NCBI RefSeq assembly: GCF_004010155.1
Contig: NZ_RRYH01000005.1
Location: 237,319 to 301,318, forward strand
Length of the DNA: 64,000 bases
Reading direction: 5' to 3'
DNA from: Solirhodobacter olei
GTDB lineage: Bacteria > Pseudomonadota > Alphaproteobacteria > Rhodobacterales > Rhodobacteraceae
Part shown: positions 32,846 through 42,976 of the stretch, piece by piece
Layout: every line of letters starts with the position of its first letter
Position numbering within the stretch: the first letter of the stretch is position 1
Translations under genes and position numbers: made by a program
Notes under the pieces: model-generated
What the model saw: only the letters and a program-made list of their open reading frames with translations
What the model was told of the DNA's origin: nothing
The model's database searches: none

Positions 32846-34362
32846 TTCATCGCCTCCGCCATGTTCAGGGGCCGCTTCTGCTTGCCGAAGAGCGAGCCCT
32901 TCGACATGCCGGTGGAGCAGCCGTTGCAATCGGTGAAGCCTTCGCCGGTGCGAATGTCGTAGGCGTTCTCCACCTGCTCGCGGTGGGTGGTGGGGATGAC
33001 GAAGCGGTCCTCGTAATCCGCCAACGCCATGACCTTGTACATCTCCTCGATCACCCGGCCGGACAGGCCGGCGCGGGCTGCGATGCCCTCGTCGATCACC
33101 CCGTCCACTGTCTTGGCGCGCATGTAGGCCCGCATCGCCATCATCCGCTCCAGTGCCGAGACGACCGGCGCCTCGTCGCCCGCCGTCAGCATGTTGGCGA
33201 GGTAGCGGACCGGGATGCGCAGGCTCTTCACGTCGGGCATGCCGTTCGCGCCAAGCTTGCCCGCCTCTGCCGCGTTCTGGATCGGCGACAGCGGCGGGAT
33301 GTACCAGACCATCGGCAGCGTCCGGTATTCGGGATGCAGCGGGAAGGCGACCTTCCACTCCATCGCCATCTTCCAGATCGGGCTGGCCTTGGCCGCGCGG
33401 AGCCAGTCCTCGGGAATGCCCTGTGCCCGCGCCTCGGCGATCACCTCCGGGTCATTCGGGTCGAGGAAGACGCCAAGCTGGGCGTCGTAGAGCTCCTGCT
33501 CGGTCGGCGCGTTGGCCGCGGTCTCGATCCTGTCGGCGTCATAGAGCATCACGCCGAGGTAGCGAATCCGGCCGACGCAGGTTTCCGAACAGACGGTCGG
33601 GTTGCCGCTCTCGATCCGCGGATAGCAGAGGGTGCATTTCTCCGACTTGCCCGTAGACCAGTTGTAGTAGACCTTCTTGTAGGGGCAGCCCGAAACGCAC
33701 ATCCGCCAGCCGCGGCACTTCTCCTGGTCGATCAGGACGATGCCGTCCTCCTCGCGCTTGTAGATAGCGCCCGAGGGGCAGGAGGCGGCGCAGGCCGGGT
33801 TCAGGCAGTGCTCACAGAGCCGGGGGAGATACATCATGAAGGTGTTCTCGTATTCCCCGTAGATCTCCTTCTGCACGCCCTCGAAATTGTAGTCCTGCGA
33901 GCGTTTCGAGAACTCGCCGCCCAGGATCTCCTCCCAGTTCGGTCCCTTCTCGATCTTCTCGATCCGCTCGCCGGTAATCTTCGAACGCGGGCGCGCGGTC
34001 GGGAAGGCCTCCATCTCGGGGGCCGATTTCAGGTGGTCGTAGTCGTAGTCGAACGGCTCGTAGTAGTCGTCGATCTCCGGCAGGTCGGGGTTGGCGAAGA
34101 TGTTCGCAAGGATCCGCCACTTGGCGCCCTGCCGGGGCTGAAGCTTGCCGGACTTCGTGCGGACCCAGCCGCCGTTCCAGCGCTTCTGGTTCTCCCAGTC
34201 GGTGGGATAGCCGGTGCCGGGCTTGGTCTCGACGTTGTTGAACCAGGCGTATTCGACGCCATCACGGCTGGTCCACACGTTTTTGCAGGTGACCGAGCAG
34301 GTGTGACAGCCGATGCATTTGTCGAGGTTCAGCACCATGCCGATCTGTGCGCGTATCCTCAT
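32842..34362 (-). CDS. narH: Respiratory nitrate reductase beta subunit NarH
   Basis: 506 residues with four cluster motifs: C16, C19, C22, C26 (CIGCHTCSVTCKN), a central CEHCLNPACAASCP, the [3Fe-4S] variant CRGWRMCVSGCP with Trp in place of Cys, and CTLCYPRIESG-x7-CSETC. It relays electrons from NarI hemes to NarG. It starts 1 bp after narG. Length and motif order match canonical NarH. Confidence 0.97.
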   Translation of the reverse strand: MRIRAQIGMVLNLDKCIGCHTCSVTCKNVWTSRDGVEYAWFNNVETKPGTGYPTDWENQKRWNGGWVRTKSGKLQPRQGAKWRILANIFANPDLPEIDDYYEPFDYDYDHLKSAPEMEAFPTARPRSKITGERIEKIEKGPNWEEILGGEFSKRSQDYNFEGVQKEIYGEYENTFMMYLPRLCEHCLNPACAASCPSGAIYKREEDGIVLIDQEKCRGWRMCVSGCPYKKVYYNWSTGKSEKCTLCYPRIESGNPTVCSETCVGRIRYLGVMLYDADRIETAANAPTEQELYDAQLGVFLDPNDPEVIAEARAQGIPEDWLRAAKASPIWKMAMEWKVAFPLHPEYRTLPMVWYIPPLSPIQNAAEAGKLGANGMPDVKSLRIPVRYLANMLTAGDEAPVVSALERMMAMRAYMRAKTVDGVIDEGIAARAGLSGRVIEEMYKVMALADYEDRFVIPTTHREQVENAYDIRTGEGFTDCNGCSTGMSKGSLFGKQKRPLNMAEAMK

Positions 34363-34363
34363 C

Positions 34364-37300
34364 TCAGGCCTCCTTCGCCGGCCGGTCCAGCCAGTCCACG
34401 TTCTGCATCTTGCGGACGATCACGAACTCGTCCCGGTTGGAGCCGACGGTGCCGTAATAGTTGAACCCGTAGGCCAGCTGGGCGTAGCCGCCGATCATGT
34501 GGGTGGGCTTCAGCACCGCGCGGGTGACGGAGTTGTGGATGCCGCCCCGCTTGCCGGTCCTCTCCGAGCCGGGGGTATTCACGATCTTCTCCTGCGCGTG
34601 GTACATGAAGGTGGTGCCGTCCTTGATCCGCTGGCTCACCACTGCCCGCGCCGTCAGCGCGCCGTTGGCGTTGTAAAGCTCGATCCAGTCGTTGTCGGCG
34701 ATCCCCGCCCTGGCGGCGTCATTTTCCGAAATCCACACCACCGGCCCGCCGCGGTTCAGCGTGAGCATCAGCAGGTTGTCGGTGTAGGTGGAGTGGATGC
34801 CCCATTTCTGGTGCGGCGTGATGAAGTTCAGCACGACGTGCGGCGTATCTTCCTTCGCGTCGCGGTTCACCTCGGCGGTGATGGTCTTGAGGTCCACCGG
34901 AGGCCGCCATGCCACGAACCCCTCGCCGAAGGCCCGCATCCAAAGGTGGTCCTGGTAAAGCTGCTGGCGTCCGGTCAGCGTCCGCCACGGGATCAGCTCG
35001 TGGACGTTGGTATAGCCCGCGTTGTAGCAGACCGTCTCGCTCTCGATCCCCGACCAGGTGGGGGAGGAGATGATCTTCCTCGGCTGGGCGGCGATGTCGC
35101 GGAAGCGGATCTTCTCGTCTTCCTTCGCCTCGGCGAGGTGCTTGTGGTCACGCCCCGTCGTCTGGCCGAGGGCGTCCCAGGCCCTCACGGCGACCTCGCC
35201 GTTGGTCTCCGGCGCGAGCATCAGGATGACCTCGGTCGCGTCGATGTCGGAGACGATCTTGGCGCAGCCCTTGGCCGGCCCGTCGAGCCATTCGCCGTTG
35301 AGCTTGCGGAGCGCCTCGACCTCGGCTTGGGTCTTCCAGCCGATGCCCTTGCCGCCGTTGCCGAGCTTGTCCATCAGCGGCCCGAGCGCCACGAAGCGGT
35401 CGTAGATCGCGCCGTAGTCGCGTTCGACGGCGATGTAGGCCGGCGCGGTCGTGCCGGGGATCAGCTCGCACTCGCCGGCCTTCCAGTCCCGCACCTCGCC
35501 CTGGGCCAACTCGCCCACGGTGTCATGCTGGATCGGCAGGGCGACCACGTCGGTCTCCTTGCCCAGCACCTCGGGCGCGACCTCCTGGAAGGTCTTCGCG
35601 ATGGTCTTGAAGATCTCCCAGTCCGACCGGCTTTCGTAGGCCGGGTCCACCGCCGCCTGCAGCGGGTGGATAAACGGGTGCATGTCCGAGGTGTTGAGGT
35701 CGTTCTTCTCGTACCAGCTCGCCGTCGGCAGCACGATGTCGGAATAGACCGCCGTCGTGCTCATCCGGAAATCGAGCGTCACGAGGAGGTCCAGCTTTCC
35801 CTCCGGCGCCGCATCATGCCAGGCGGCTTCCTTCGGCTTCTGCCGGCCCTCCTGCCCGAGGTCCTTCCCGAGCACCCCGTTGTCGGTGCCAAGCAGGTGG
35901 CGCAGGAAATACTCGTGCCCCTTGCCGGAGGAGCCAAGCAGGTTCGACCGCCAGACGAAGAGGTTCCGCGGCCAGTTCTCCGGCGCGTCGGGATCCTCGC
36001 AGGACATCTGCAGCGAACCCGACTTCAGCCCGGCCGCCACGTAGTCTTTCACCTCCTGCCCCGCCGCCTTCGCGGCCCTGGCCACCTCCAGCGGGTTGGT
36101 CTTTAGCTGCGGCGCAGAGGGCAGCCAGCCCATCCGCTCGGCGCGGATGTTGTAGTCGATCAGGCTGACGTTCCAATCGCCCTTGGGCGCGGTGGGCGAG
36201 AGAATCTCATCCGCCGTCACCGTCTCGTAGCGCCACTGGTCGGCATGGGCATAGAAGGCCGATGTGCCATTCATCTGCCGCGGCGGCCGGCTCCAATCCA
36301 GCGCGAAGGCGAGCGGCAGCCAGCCGGTCTGCGGGCGAAGCTTCTCCTGCCCCACGTAGTGCGACCAGCCTCCGCCGGACTGGCCAACGCAGCCGCACAT
36401 CACCAGCATGTTGATGACGGCACGGTAATTCATGTCCATGTGGTACCAGTGGTTCATCCCGGCGCCGATGATCACCATAGACTTGCCCTGGGTCTTCTCA
36501 GCGTTCTCCGCGAACTCTCGGGCGACGTGGATGATCCGGTCCGCCGGCACGCCGGTGATCTTCTCCGCCCATTTCGGGGTGCCCGGCACGTCGGCGTTGA
36601 AGTCGTCCGTCACCCAGTCGCCGCCGAGGCCGCGGTCGAGCCCGTAGTTGGCGCAGAAGAGGTCGAAGACGGTGGTGACAAGCGCCTCGCCATCCTTCGT
36701 GGCGATGCGGCGGGCGGGGATGTTGCGGGTCAGCACATCCGGGCGGGTGTCGCCGGTGGTGAAGGCCGCCGTGGCCTTGCCGCCGAAATAGGGGAAATCG
36801 ACGCCGACGACCTGGTCATGGTCGGTGTCGCCGACCAGCGTCATCCGCAGCCGCGCCTCCCTGCCCGCGGCCTTTTCCTCCAGGTTCCACTTGCCCTTCT
36901 CGCTCCACCGGAAGCCGACAGAGCCGTTCGGCGCGACGAGTTCACCGGTGCCTTCGTTGAAGGCGAGCGTCTTCCAGTCGGGGTTGTTGGTCTCGCCCAG
37001 CGTGCCGTCGAGGTCGGCGGCGCGCAGGAAACGGCCGGGGACGAGGCGGCCGTCCTGCTCGTCAAGACGGACGAGCATCGGCATGTCGGAATACTTGCGG
37101 CAGTAGTTCTCGAAATACTCGGCCTGCCGGTCGAGGTGGAACTCCCGCAGGATCACGTGGCCGAAGGCAATGCCGAGCGCGGCGTCGGTCCCGGCCTTGG
37201 GATTCAGCCAGAGGTCGCCGAACTTCGCCGCCTCCGAATAGTCAGGGCTGATGACCGTGGACTTGGTGCCGCGATAGCGCGCCTCGGTGTAGAAATGCGC

Positions 37301-38092
37301 ATCCGGCGTCCGCGTCTGCGGCACGTTGGAGCCCCAGAGGATCAGGTAGCCGGCGTTATACCAGTCCGCGCTTTCGGGAACGTCGGTCTGCTCGCCCCAG
37401 GTCTGGGGCGAGGCCGGCGGCAGGTCGCAGTACCAGTCGTAGAACGACAGACACGTGCCGCCCAGAAGGCTCAGGTAGCGCGCGCCGGCGGCATAGGAGA
37501 CCATCGACATCGCGGGGATCGGCGAGAAGCCGAAGATCCGATCCGGCCCCCAGGTCTTCGCGGTATGGGCATTGGCGGCGGCGACGATCTCGGTCGCCTC
37601 CTGCCAGCTCGCACGGACCAGGCCGCCCTTGCCCCGGATCTTCGTATAGCTTGCCCGCTTCGCCGGGTCGGCCTGGATCGCGGCCCAGGCTGCGACCGGC
37701 GATTTCGTCTTTCGCTCCTCGCGCCAGAGCTTCAGCAGCCGGCCGCGGATCAGCGGCGTCTTCACCCGGTTTGCGGAGTAGAGATACCAGCTGTAGCTCG
37801 CCCCCCGCGCGCAGCCGCGCGGCTCGTGGTTGGGCAGGCCCACCCGCGTCCGCGGGTAGTCGGTCTGCTGGGTCTCCCAGGTGACGATCCCGGACTTCAC
37901 GTAGATCTTCCACGAGCAGGAGCCGGTGCAGTTCACCCCGTGGGTGGAGCGGACGATCTTGTCGTGCCGCCAGCGCGAGCGGTAGGTCTCCTCCCAGGCG
38001 CGGCTCTCGCGCGTTACCTGGCCATGGCCGTCGGCGAACTGCTCCAGTTCCTTCGACTGGAAGAAGTTCAGCCGGTCCAGAAGATGGCTCAT
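34364..38092 (-). CDS. narG: Respiratory nitrate reductase alpha subunit NarG
   Basis: 1242 residues, full length. The N-terminal FS0 cluster motif is H51-X3-C55-X3-C59 (HGVNCTGSC), followed by NHEPRGCARGASYSWY. The molybdopterin guanine dinucleotide domains continue to the C terminus (PETNGEVAVRAWDALGQTTGR, HSTYTDNLLMLTLNRGGP). No Tat signal is present, placing it on the cytoplasmic side. It reduces nitrate to nitrite with NarH and NarI. It starts 13 bp after narK. Confidence 0.97.
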   Translation of the reverse strand: MSHLLDRLNFFQSKELEQFADGHGQVTRESRAWEETYRSRWRHDKIVRSTHGVNCTGSCSWKIYVKSGIVTWETQQTDYPRTRVGLPNHEPRGCARGASYSWYLYSANRVKTPLIRGRLLKLWREERKTKSPVAAWAAIQADPAKRASYTKIRGKGGLVRASWQEATEIVAAANAHTAKTWGPDRIFGFSPIPAMSMVSYAAGARYLSLLGGTCLSFYDWYCDLPPASPQTWGEQTDVPESADWYNAGYLILWGSNVPQTRTPDAHFYTEARYRGTKSTVISPDYSEAAKFGDLWLNPKAGTDAALGIAFGHVILREFHLDRQAEYFENYCRKYSDMPMLVRLDEQDGRLVPGRFLRAADLDGTLGETNNPDWKTLAFNEGTGELVAPNGSVGFRWSEKGKWNLEEKAAGREARLRMTLVGDTDHDQVVGVDFPYFGGKATAAFTTGDTRPDVLTRNIPARRIATKDGEALVTTVFDLFCANYGLDRGLGGDWVTDDFNADVPGTPKWAEKITGVPADRIIHVAREFAENAEKTQGKSMVIIGAGMNHWYHMDMNYRAVINMLVMCGCVGQSGGGWSHYVGQEKLRPQTGWLPLAFALDWSRPPRQMNGTSAFYAHADQWRYETVTADEILSPTAPKGDWNVSLIDYNIRAERMGWLPSAPQLKTNPLEVARAAKAAGQEVKDYVAAGLKSGSLQMSCEDPDAPENWPRNLFVWRSNLLGSSGKGHEYFLRHLLGTDNGVLGKDLGQEGRQKPKEAAWHDAAPEGKLDLLVTLDFRMSTTAVYSDIVLPTASWYEKNDLNTSDMHPFIHPLQAAVDPAYESRSDWEIFKTIAKTFQEVAPEVLGKETDVVALPIQHDTVGELAQGEVRDWKAGECELIPGTTAPAYIAVERDYGAIYDRFVALGPLMDKLGNGGKGIGWKTQAEVEALRKLNGEWLDGPAKGCAKIVSDIDATEVILMLAPETNGEVAVRAWDALGQTTGRDHKHLAEAKEDEKIRFRDIAAQPRKIISSPTWSGIESETVCYNAGYTNVHELIPWRTLTGRQQLYQDHLWMRAFGEGFVAWRPPVDLKTITAEVNRDAKEDTPHVVLNFITPHQKWGIHSTYTDNLLMLTLNRGGPVVWISENDAARAGIADNDWIELYNANGALTARAVVSQRIKDGTTFMYHAQEKIVNTPGSERTGKRGGIHNSVTRAVLKPTHMIGGYAQLAYGFNYYGTVGSNRDEFVIVRKMQNVDWLDRPAKEA

Positions 38093-38105
38093 CGCGTTTC
38101 CTTTC

Positions 38106-40835
38106 TCATTGTGCCGGGGTCGCGAGGCCGCGCCCGCGCTCGATGTCGTGCAGCAGCCCGCCGCGCCGCGTGTAGAAGGCCCAGGTCAGCACCAGGCAGA
38201 GCACGTAGAAGCCGAGGAAGGCCCAGAGCGCGCCCACCGGCGAGCCGGTCATGGCCAGCGACGATCCGTAGGCCTTCGGGATGAAGAACGCCCCATAGGC
38301 CGCGATCGCGCTGGTGAAGGCGATGATGGCCGCGCTTTCGCGTTCCACCTGCCGCTGGCGGGCGGCGCCGGTGAGGTTCGGCATCAGCTTCGGGATCTCG
38401 CGCCCCATGATGATCGGGATCATCTGGAAGGTGGAGGCGTTGCCCACCCCGGTCAGGAAGAACAGCGCCATGAAGGAGCTGAAGAAGCCCCAGAAGGCGC
38501 CGGGCTGCGTCCGGATGCCAAGGAAGAAGATCACCGAGGCGGTGGCCGCGATCATCCCGAGGAAGGTCCAGAAGGTGACCCGCCCGCCGCCGAACCGGTC
38601 GGAGATCCAGCCGGTGCCCGCGCGGCTCAGCGCGCCGACGAGCGGGCCGAGGAAGACGAACTGCAGCGCGTTCACGTCGGGGAACATCAGCTTCGTCAGC
38701 AGCGGGAAGCCCGCCGAGTAGCCGATGAAGCTGCCGAAGGTGCCGGTGTAGAGGATCGACATGATCCAGTTGTCGCGGCGCGAGAAGATGATCGCCTGCT
38801 CGGCAAAGCTCGCCTTCGCATCCGCGATGTCGTCCATCCCCAGCCAGGCCGCGACGGTCGAGATCAGGATGAACGGCACCCAGATGAAGCCCGCGTTCTG
38901 CATGAACAGTTCGCCGCCCTTTGTCAGCGTCTGCGGTGCGCCGCCCATCGTGCCGAAGACGCCGGCAGTGATGACGATCGGGACGAGGAACTGCATCACC
39001 GAGACGCCGAGGTTGCCGAGGCCCGCGTTGAGCGCCAGCGCGTTGCCCTTCTCCGCCTTCGGGAAGAAGAACGCGATGTTGGCCATCGACGAGGCGAAGT
39101 TGCCGCCACCGAAGCCGCAGAGCAGCGCGAGGACCAGGAAGATGACGTAGGGCGTCGCCGGGTTCTGCACCGCGTAGCCGATGCCGATAGCCGGCAGCAG
39201 CAGCGAAGCGGTGGAGAGGGTCGTCCACAACCTGCCGCCGAAGATCGGAACCATGAAGCTGTAGAAGATCCTCAGCGTCGCGCCCGAAAGCCCCGGCAGC
39301 GCCGCCAGCCAGAACAGCTGCCCCGGCGTGAAGTCGAAACCGATGGCCGGCAGCTTGGCGACGACGACCGACCAGACCATCCAGACGCAGAAGGCCAGAA
39401 GCAGCGCCGGGATCGAGACCCAGAGGTTGCGCCGGGCGATCCGTCGGCCCTTCGCCTGCCAGAAGACCGGATCCTCGGGCTGCCAGTCGGCCAGCGCCCC
39501 GTGGCCCATCGCCTCGGCCGTCTCGGCGGTATGGATCGGTTGCATCTCCGGCAGCTCCGGCAGGGCCGAGAGCTCCGTCCCGTGCGCCTTACGCTCCATC
39601 GCGCGGATCGAGAAGTGCATCCAGACGAGCGCCGTACCTACGATCAGGAACATGATCGCGAAGCAGGAGGTGTAGATGCCGGTCAGGTCCAGCGCCGCGC
39701 CGAAGAGGATCGGCAGGACGAAGCCACCAAGCCCACCGATCATCCCGACGAGGCCGCCGACCGCGCCCACGTGATCGGGATAGTAGACCGGGATGTGCTT
39801 GTAGACCGCCGCCTTGCCCAGGCTCATGAAGAAGCCGAGCACGAACAGCACCAGCAGGAACGGCACCAGGTCGATCCGGGTCGAGAAGGAGATCGGCCCG
39901 GTCGCGCCGTGGATCACGTAATCCGTCGACGGGTAGGACAGCATGAACAGAAGGAGCGCGCCGAAGCCGAGGCTCCAGTACATCACCGCCCGCGCGCCGA
40001 ACCGGTCGCTCAGATGCCCGCCATAGGCGCGGAAGATCGAGGCCGAGAGACCGAAGAGCGCGGCGCCGAGGCCGGCGGTCCGGATGTCGACGTGGTAGAC
40101 GGCGACAAGGTAGTGCGGCGTCCAGAGCGCGAGCGCGACGAAGCCACCGAAAACGAAGAAATAGTAGAGCGAGAAGCGCCAAACCTGCAGGTTCTTGAGC
40201 GGCGCCAGCTGTTCGGCCAGGCTCGGGCCGCGGGCGCCAGTGCTGCGGCGCGCGAGGTGCTCCGGATCGTCCTTCGCAAAAAGGAAGAACGCCACGGCCA
40301 TTGCCGTCAGCACGCCCGCCCAGACATGCGCCACGCCATGCCAGCCCATCGCCACCATGACGAAGGGCGCCGCGAAGGTCGTCAGGGCGGCGCCGACGTT
40401 GCCCGCCCCGAAGATGCCGAGCGCGGTACCCTGCCGGGCGGCGGAGAACCAGCGGCTGACATAGGCGATGCCGACGATGAACGACCCGCCGGCGAGGCCC
40501 ACGCCCAGCGCGGCCACCAGGAACATCGGATAGGTCGAGACGTAGGTCAGCGCCCATGTCGCCGCCGCCGTCAGCAGCATCTGAAGCGTGAAGATGATCC
40601 GGCCGCCGAAGCGCTCGGTCAGGATGCCGAGGAAGATGCGCGAGACCGAGCCCGTCAGGACCGGCGTCGCCACCAGGATGCCGAACTGCAGCTCGTCGAG
40701 CGACAGCTCCTTCTTTATCTCGATGCCGATGATGGAAAAGATCGTCCACACTGCGAAGCAGATGGTGAAGGCGATCGTGCTCAGTCCCAGGGCGCGGTTC
40801 TGATCCGCGCGTGGAATCTGGCCAGCGTTATGCAT
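38106..40835 (-). CDS. narK: Fused nitrate/nitrite transporter NarK1-NarK2
   Basis: 909 residues carrying two complete MFS transporters. The N-terminal half (to about 415) is NarK1-like, with GIEIKKELSLDELQFGIL; the C-terminal half (from about 460) is NarK2-like, with nitrate signature segments LCGFGGGNFASSMANIAFFFP and GNLGVSVMQF. A hydrophilic linker at about 420-460 joins them. NarK1 is a nitrate/proton symporter and NarK2 a nitrate/nitrite antiporter; such fusions are known from Paracoccus. The ATG at 40835 follows a GTACGGAGGGACGGAC region. It heads narKGHJI and has an FNR box 78-91 bp upstream. Confidence 0.95.
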   Translation of the reverse strand: MHNAGQIPRADQNRALGLSTIAFTICFAVWTIFSIIGIEIKKELSLDELQFGILVATPVLTGSVSRIFLGILTERFGGRIIFTLQMLLTAAATWALTYVSTYPMFLVAALGVGLAGGSFIVGIAYVSRWFSAARQGTALGIFGAGNVGAALTTFAAPFVMVAMGWHGVAHVWAGVLTAMAVAFFLFAKDDPEHLARRSTGARGPSLAEQLAPLKNLQVWRFSLYYFFVFGGFVALALWTPHYLVAVYHVDIRTAGLGAALFGLSASIFRAYGGHLSDRFGARAVMYWSLGFGALLLFMLSYPSTDYVIHGATGPISFSTRIDLVPFLLVLFVLGFFMSLGKAAVYKHIPVYYPDHVGAVGGLVGMIGGLGGFVLPILFGAALDLTGIYTSCFAIMFLIVGTALVWMHFSIRAMERKAHGTELSALPELPEMQPIHTAETAEAMGHGALADWQPEDPVFWQAKGRRIARRNLWVSIPALLLAFCVWMVWSVVVAKLPAIGFDFTPGQLFWLAALPGLSGATLRIFYSFMVPIFGGRLWTTLSTASLLLPAIGIGYAVQNPATPYVIFLVLALLCGFGGGNFASSMANIAFFFPKAEKGNALALNAGLGNLGVSVMQFLVPIVITAGVFGTMGGAPQTLTKGGELFMQNAGFIWVPFILISTVAAWLGMDDIADAKASFAEQAIIFSRRDNWIMSILYTGTFGSFIGYSAGFPLLTKLMFPDVNALQFVFLGPLVGALSRAGTGWISDRFGGGRVTFWTFLGMIAATASVIFFLGIRTQPGAFWGFFSSFMALFFLTGVGNASTFQMIPIIMGREIPKLMPNLTGAARQRQVERESAAIIAFTSAIAAYGAFFIPKAYGSSLAMTGSPVGALWAFLGFYVLCLVLTWAFYTRRGGLLHDIERGRGLATPAQ

Positions 40836-40912
40836 GTCCGTCCCTCCGTAAGGGCCGCCCGGGGAGGCCGGGCCAGCTGGCACCTCACTCGCCGGGAACG
40901 CCGGGGGCGGAC

Positions 40913-40926
40913 TTGATTTGGATCAG
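40913..40926. promoter_or_regulatory. FNR-type box of the nar operon
   Basis: TTGATTTGGATCAG matches TTGAT-N4-ATCAA at nine of ten positions and sits 78-91 bp before the narK start, the right distance for activation at -41.5. Confidence 0.75.
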
Positions 40927-41047
40927 AAATGGAATAAAACCATGTAAAATAAATGGCTTAGCAAAAAACATCATGCGCGGCAAAAGCATCGGTCAAGCCC
41001 CGGACAACATCCGTTTATCGGAGGGTTGACAAGCTCGTGAGGTCGGC

Positions 41048-41061
41048 TTGATAATTGTCAA
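41048..41061. promoter_or_regulatory. Second FNR-type box, in front of the Crp/Fnr gene
   Basis: TTGATAATTGTCAA is TTGAT-N4-GTCAA, nine of ten to the consensus. It ends 20 bp before the GTG of the regulator, so it may repress that gene, or act from a distance on narK. Confidence 0.65.
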
Positions 41062-41081
41062 TCAAGGGCTTGGGGGCCGAC

Positions 41082-41780
41082 GTGCTATCGCGAGATTTTC
41101 CGGAGATTCGAGAGCTCCCGCTGTTCCGGGAGATCGAGGAGGCGCATTTCGAGGCGCTGATGCGCGGCGCCTATCTGCAGACCTTCCCCCCTCAGGTCGA
41201 GCTGATCCGCGAAGGCGATCCGAGCGATTTCCTGCATATCGTCGTTGAGGGGATGGTCGAAATGTTTGCCGCCTGGAACGGGCGGGAGACGGTGATGGAA
41301 ACGGTCAGCCCGGTAGCCGCCTTCATCGTCGCGGCCACGGTCCGCGACGCGCCCTACCTGATGTCGGCCCGGACGGTCCTGCGATCCCGGATCGTCCTGA
41401 TCCCGTCGCAGGACGTGCGCAATGTCTTCGCCGCCGATCCGGCCTTCGCCCGTGCCGTGGTGACCGAACTGGCCGAACGCTACAGGGGCGTGGTGAAGCA
41501 CACCAAGGAACTGAAGCTGCGCAACTCTCTGGAACGGCTCGCGAATTACCTGCTTCGCCTGCAAACCCTGACGGGCGGAGCGGAGGAGTTCGACCTCCCG
41601 ATCGAAAAGCGCCGCCTCGCGGCTTACCTCGGCATGACGCCGGAGAATCTGAGCCGGGGTCTGCGCAGCCTCGAAGCGCATGGCGTGACGAACGACGGGG
41701 CCCGGATCGTGATCGGAAGCGCGGAGGCCCTGCGAAAGCTGGCGCGGCCGACGCCTCTGATCGACGACACCTCCCTTTAG
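41082..41780 (+). CDS. Crp/Fnr-family regulator of nitrate/denitrification genes (Dnr/NarR-like)
   Basis: 232 residues: a cyclic-nucleotide-binding-like N-terminal barrel (residues about 15-130), a dimerisation helix, and a helix-turn-helix with TPENLSRGL, whose E-x-x-S-R is the FNR recognition pattern for TTGAT. There is no Cys at all, so it cannot carry an Fe-S cluster as FNR does; such proteins (Dnr, NnrR, NarR) respond to NO or nitrite. The GTG at 41082 with GGGGGC upstream is preferred over an in-frame TTG at 41055 lying in the palindrome. It is divergent from narK and convergent with nnrS (4-bp overlap). Confidence 0.85.
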   Translation: MLSRDFPEIRELPLFREIEEAHFEALMRGAYLQTFPPQVELIREGDPSDFLHIVVEGMVEMFAAWNGRETVMETVSPVAAFIVAATVRDAPYLMSARTVLRSRIVLIPSQDVRNVFAADPAFARAVVTELAERYRGVVKHTKELKLRNSLERLANYLLRLQTLTGGAEEFDLPIEKRRLAAYLGMTPENLSRGLRSLEAHGVTNDGARIVIGSAEALRKLARPTPLIDDTSL

Positions 41781-42976
41781 CGGCGTTTGCCCGGCGACGC
41801 GTGCAGCAGGAGCGGCCCGTAAAGGATGGCATAGCCCGCGAAGGCGCCGATCCAGGCGGCCCCGGCAAGATGGTAGAGAGGCATTGCGACCCCTGGCAGC
41901 ACCCCTGCGGCCAGGCGTGCCAGCACCGCGACGATCAGCGCAAGGTAGACGGCCACCGTTCCCGGTCCCGCCGTCAGCGCCTGCCCGGTGTGCCCGAGGG
42001 TCGCCCGCGTCATCACCGCCAACGTCATCAGCCCGACCGCACCCGCCATCCACAGATGCTGTCCCCCGGTGCCCATCACACCGGGCGCCACCGCCCCGAC
42101 GGCTTCGGCCAGCGCACCGAGCGGCAGGAAGGCATAGGCCGCATGCAGCACCCAAACCAGGGGCTCGGCGAGCGTCAGCACCCCCAGCCAACGCCAGAGC
42201 CGGACGAGGTGCAATGTCCCGGCAAGGGCCAGCAGCGCGGCGGTCGGCCACCCTTTCGGCAGGGCGACCCACAGCACCAGCGCACAAAGCAGCGCGCCAA
42301 GCGCCAGCCTGTCGTAGCGCTGCATCGGGGCGGCGGGCAGCCGCGCCTCGCCCCGTCTTGCCAGCCAGTTCCGTGTGAAGGACGGCACGATCCGCCCGCC
42401 GATCAGCGCCACCATCATCAGCGCCGCCGCCAGCCCGAGCCGCAGCCCGTAGCCCTCGGCCGCGTATTCGCCCTGTGCCGCCTCCCAATGGAACAGCGCA
42501 TTCGCCAGGATGAAGGTCGAAAGCAGGGCAAGCACGCCCAGGTTCCGCCAGTTCCGCCCGGCCACGATCTCGCGCCCGATGGCCATCGCGAAGACGACCG
42601 GGAAGGCCAGGTCGACACCTGCCGCCAGGGCTGGCGTCAGCACGGCCGACATCGCCACGGCCACGCGCCCGGCGACCCAAAGCGCGAAAAGCGCGGCAAG
42701 CGGGCGGCCGACGATGAGCAGGCGCCCGGTCCAGTTGGGCACCGCGGTGGTCAGGAATCCCGCGAGAACCGCGCCAAGATAGCCGAACAGGAATTCATGC
42801 GCGTGCCATGACACCGGATCGAAGGCCGTCGGCAGTGCCAGCGAACCGCTCAGCATCCCGATCCACAGCGCCATCGCCAGCGCCGCCCAGGCTGCGCCGC
42901 CAAGGAAGAAGGGCCGGAAGCCGTAGGTGAACAGCGCCGGCCCCCGCCAGGCGCGTATCTGCTCTGCCGTTGTCAT
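41777..42976 (-). CDS. nnrS: NnrS-family heme-copper membrane protein
   Basis: 399 residues with about 12 transmembrane helices. The N-terminal signature FTYGFRPFFLGGAAWA and the DPVSWHAHEFLFGYLGAVLAGFLTTAVPNW block, with paired His, identify NnrS. NnrS is linked to nitric oxide stress tolerance in denitrifiers. It is convergent with the Crp/Fnr gene and overlaps the upstream formyl-THF ligase gene by 4 bp. Confidence 0.93.
   Translation of the reverse strand: MTTAEQIRAWRGPALFTYGFRPFFLGGAAWAALAMALWIGMLSGSLALPTAFDPVSWHAHEFLFGYLGAVLAGFLTTAVPNWTGRLLIVGRPLAALFALWVAGRVAVAMSAVLTPALAAGVDLAFPVVFAMAIGREIVAGRNWRNLGVLALLSTFILANALFHWEAAQGEYAAEGYGLRLGLAAALMMVALIGGRIVPSFTRNWLARRGEARLPAAPMQRYDRLALGALLCALVLWVALPKGWPTAALLALAGTLHLVRLWRWLGVLTLAEPLVWVLHAAYAFLPLGALAEAVGAVAPGVMGTGGQHLWMAGAVGLMTLAVMTRATLGHTGQALTAGPGTVAVYLALIVAVLARLAAGVLPGVAMPLYHLAGAAWIGAFAGYAILYGPLLLHASPGKRR

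Noticed and set aside
34313..38284. Long plus-strand frames opposite narG
   Set aside because: They are antisense shadows of an intact narG and lack ribosome sites.
38109..40916. A 935-codon plus-strand frame opposite narK
   Set aside because: It is a GC-rich shadow full of Arg, Glu and Gly with no domain, while narK on the other strand is full length.
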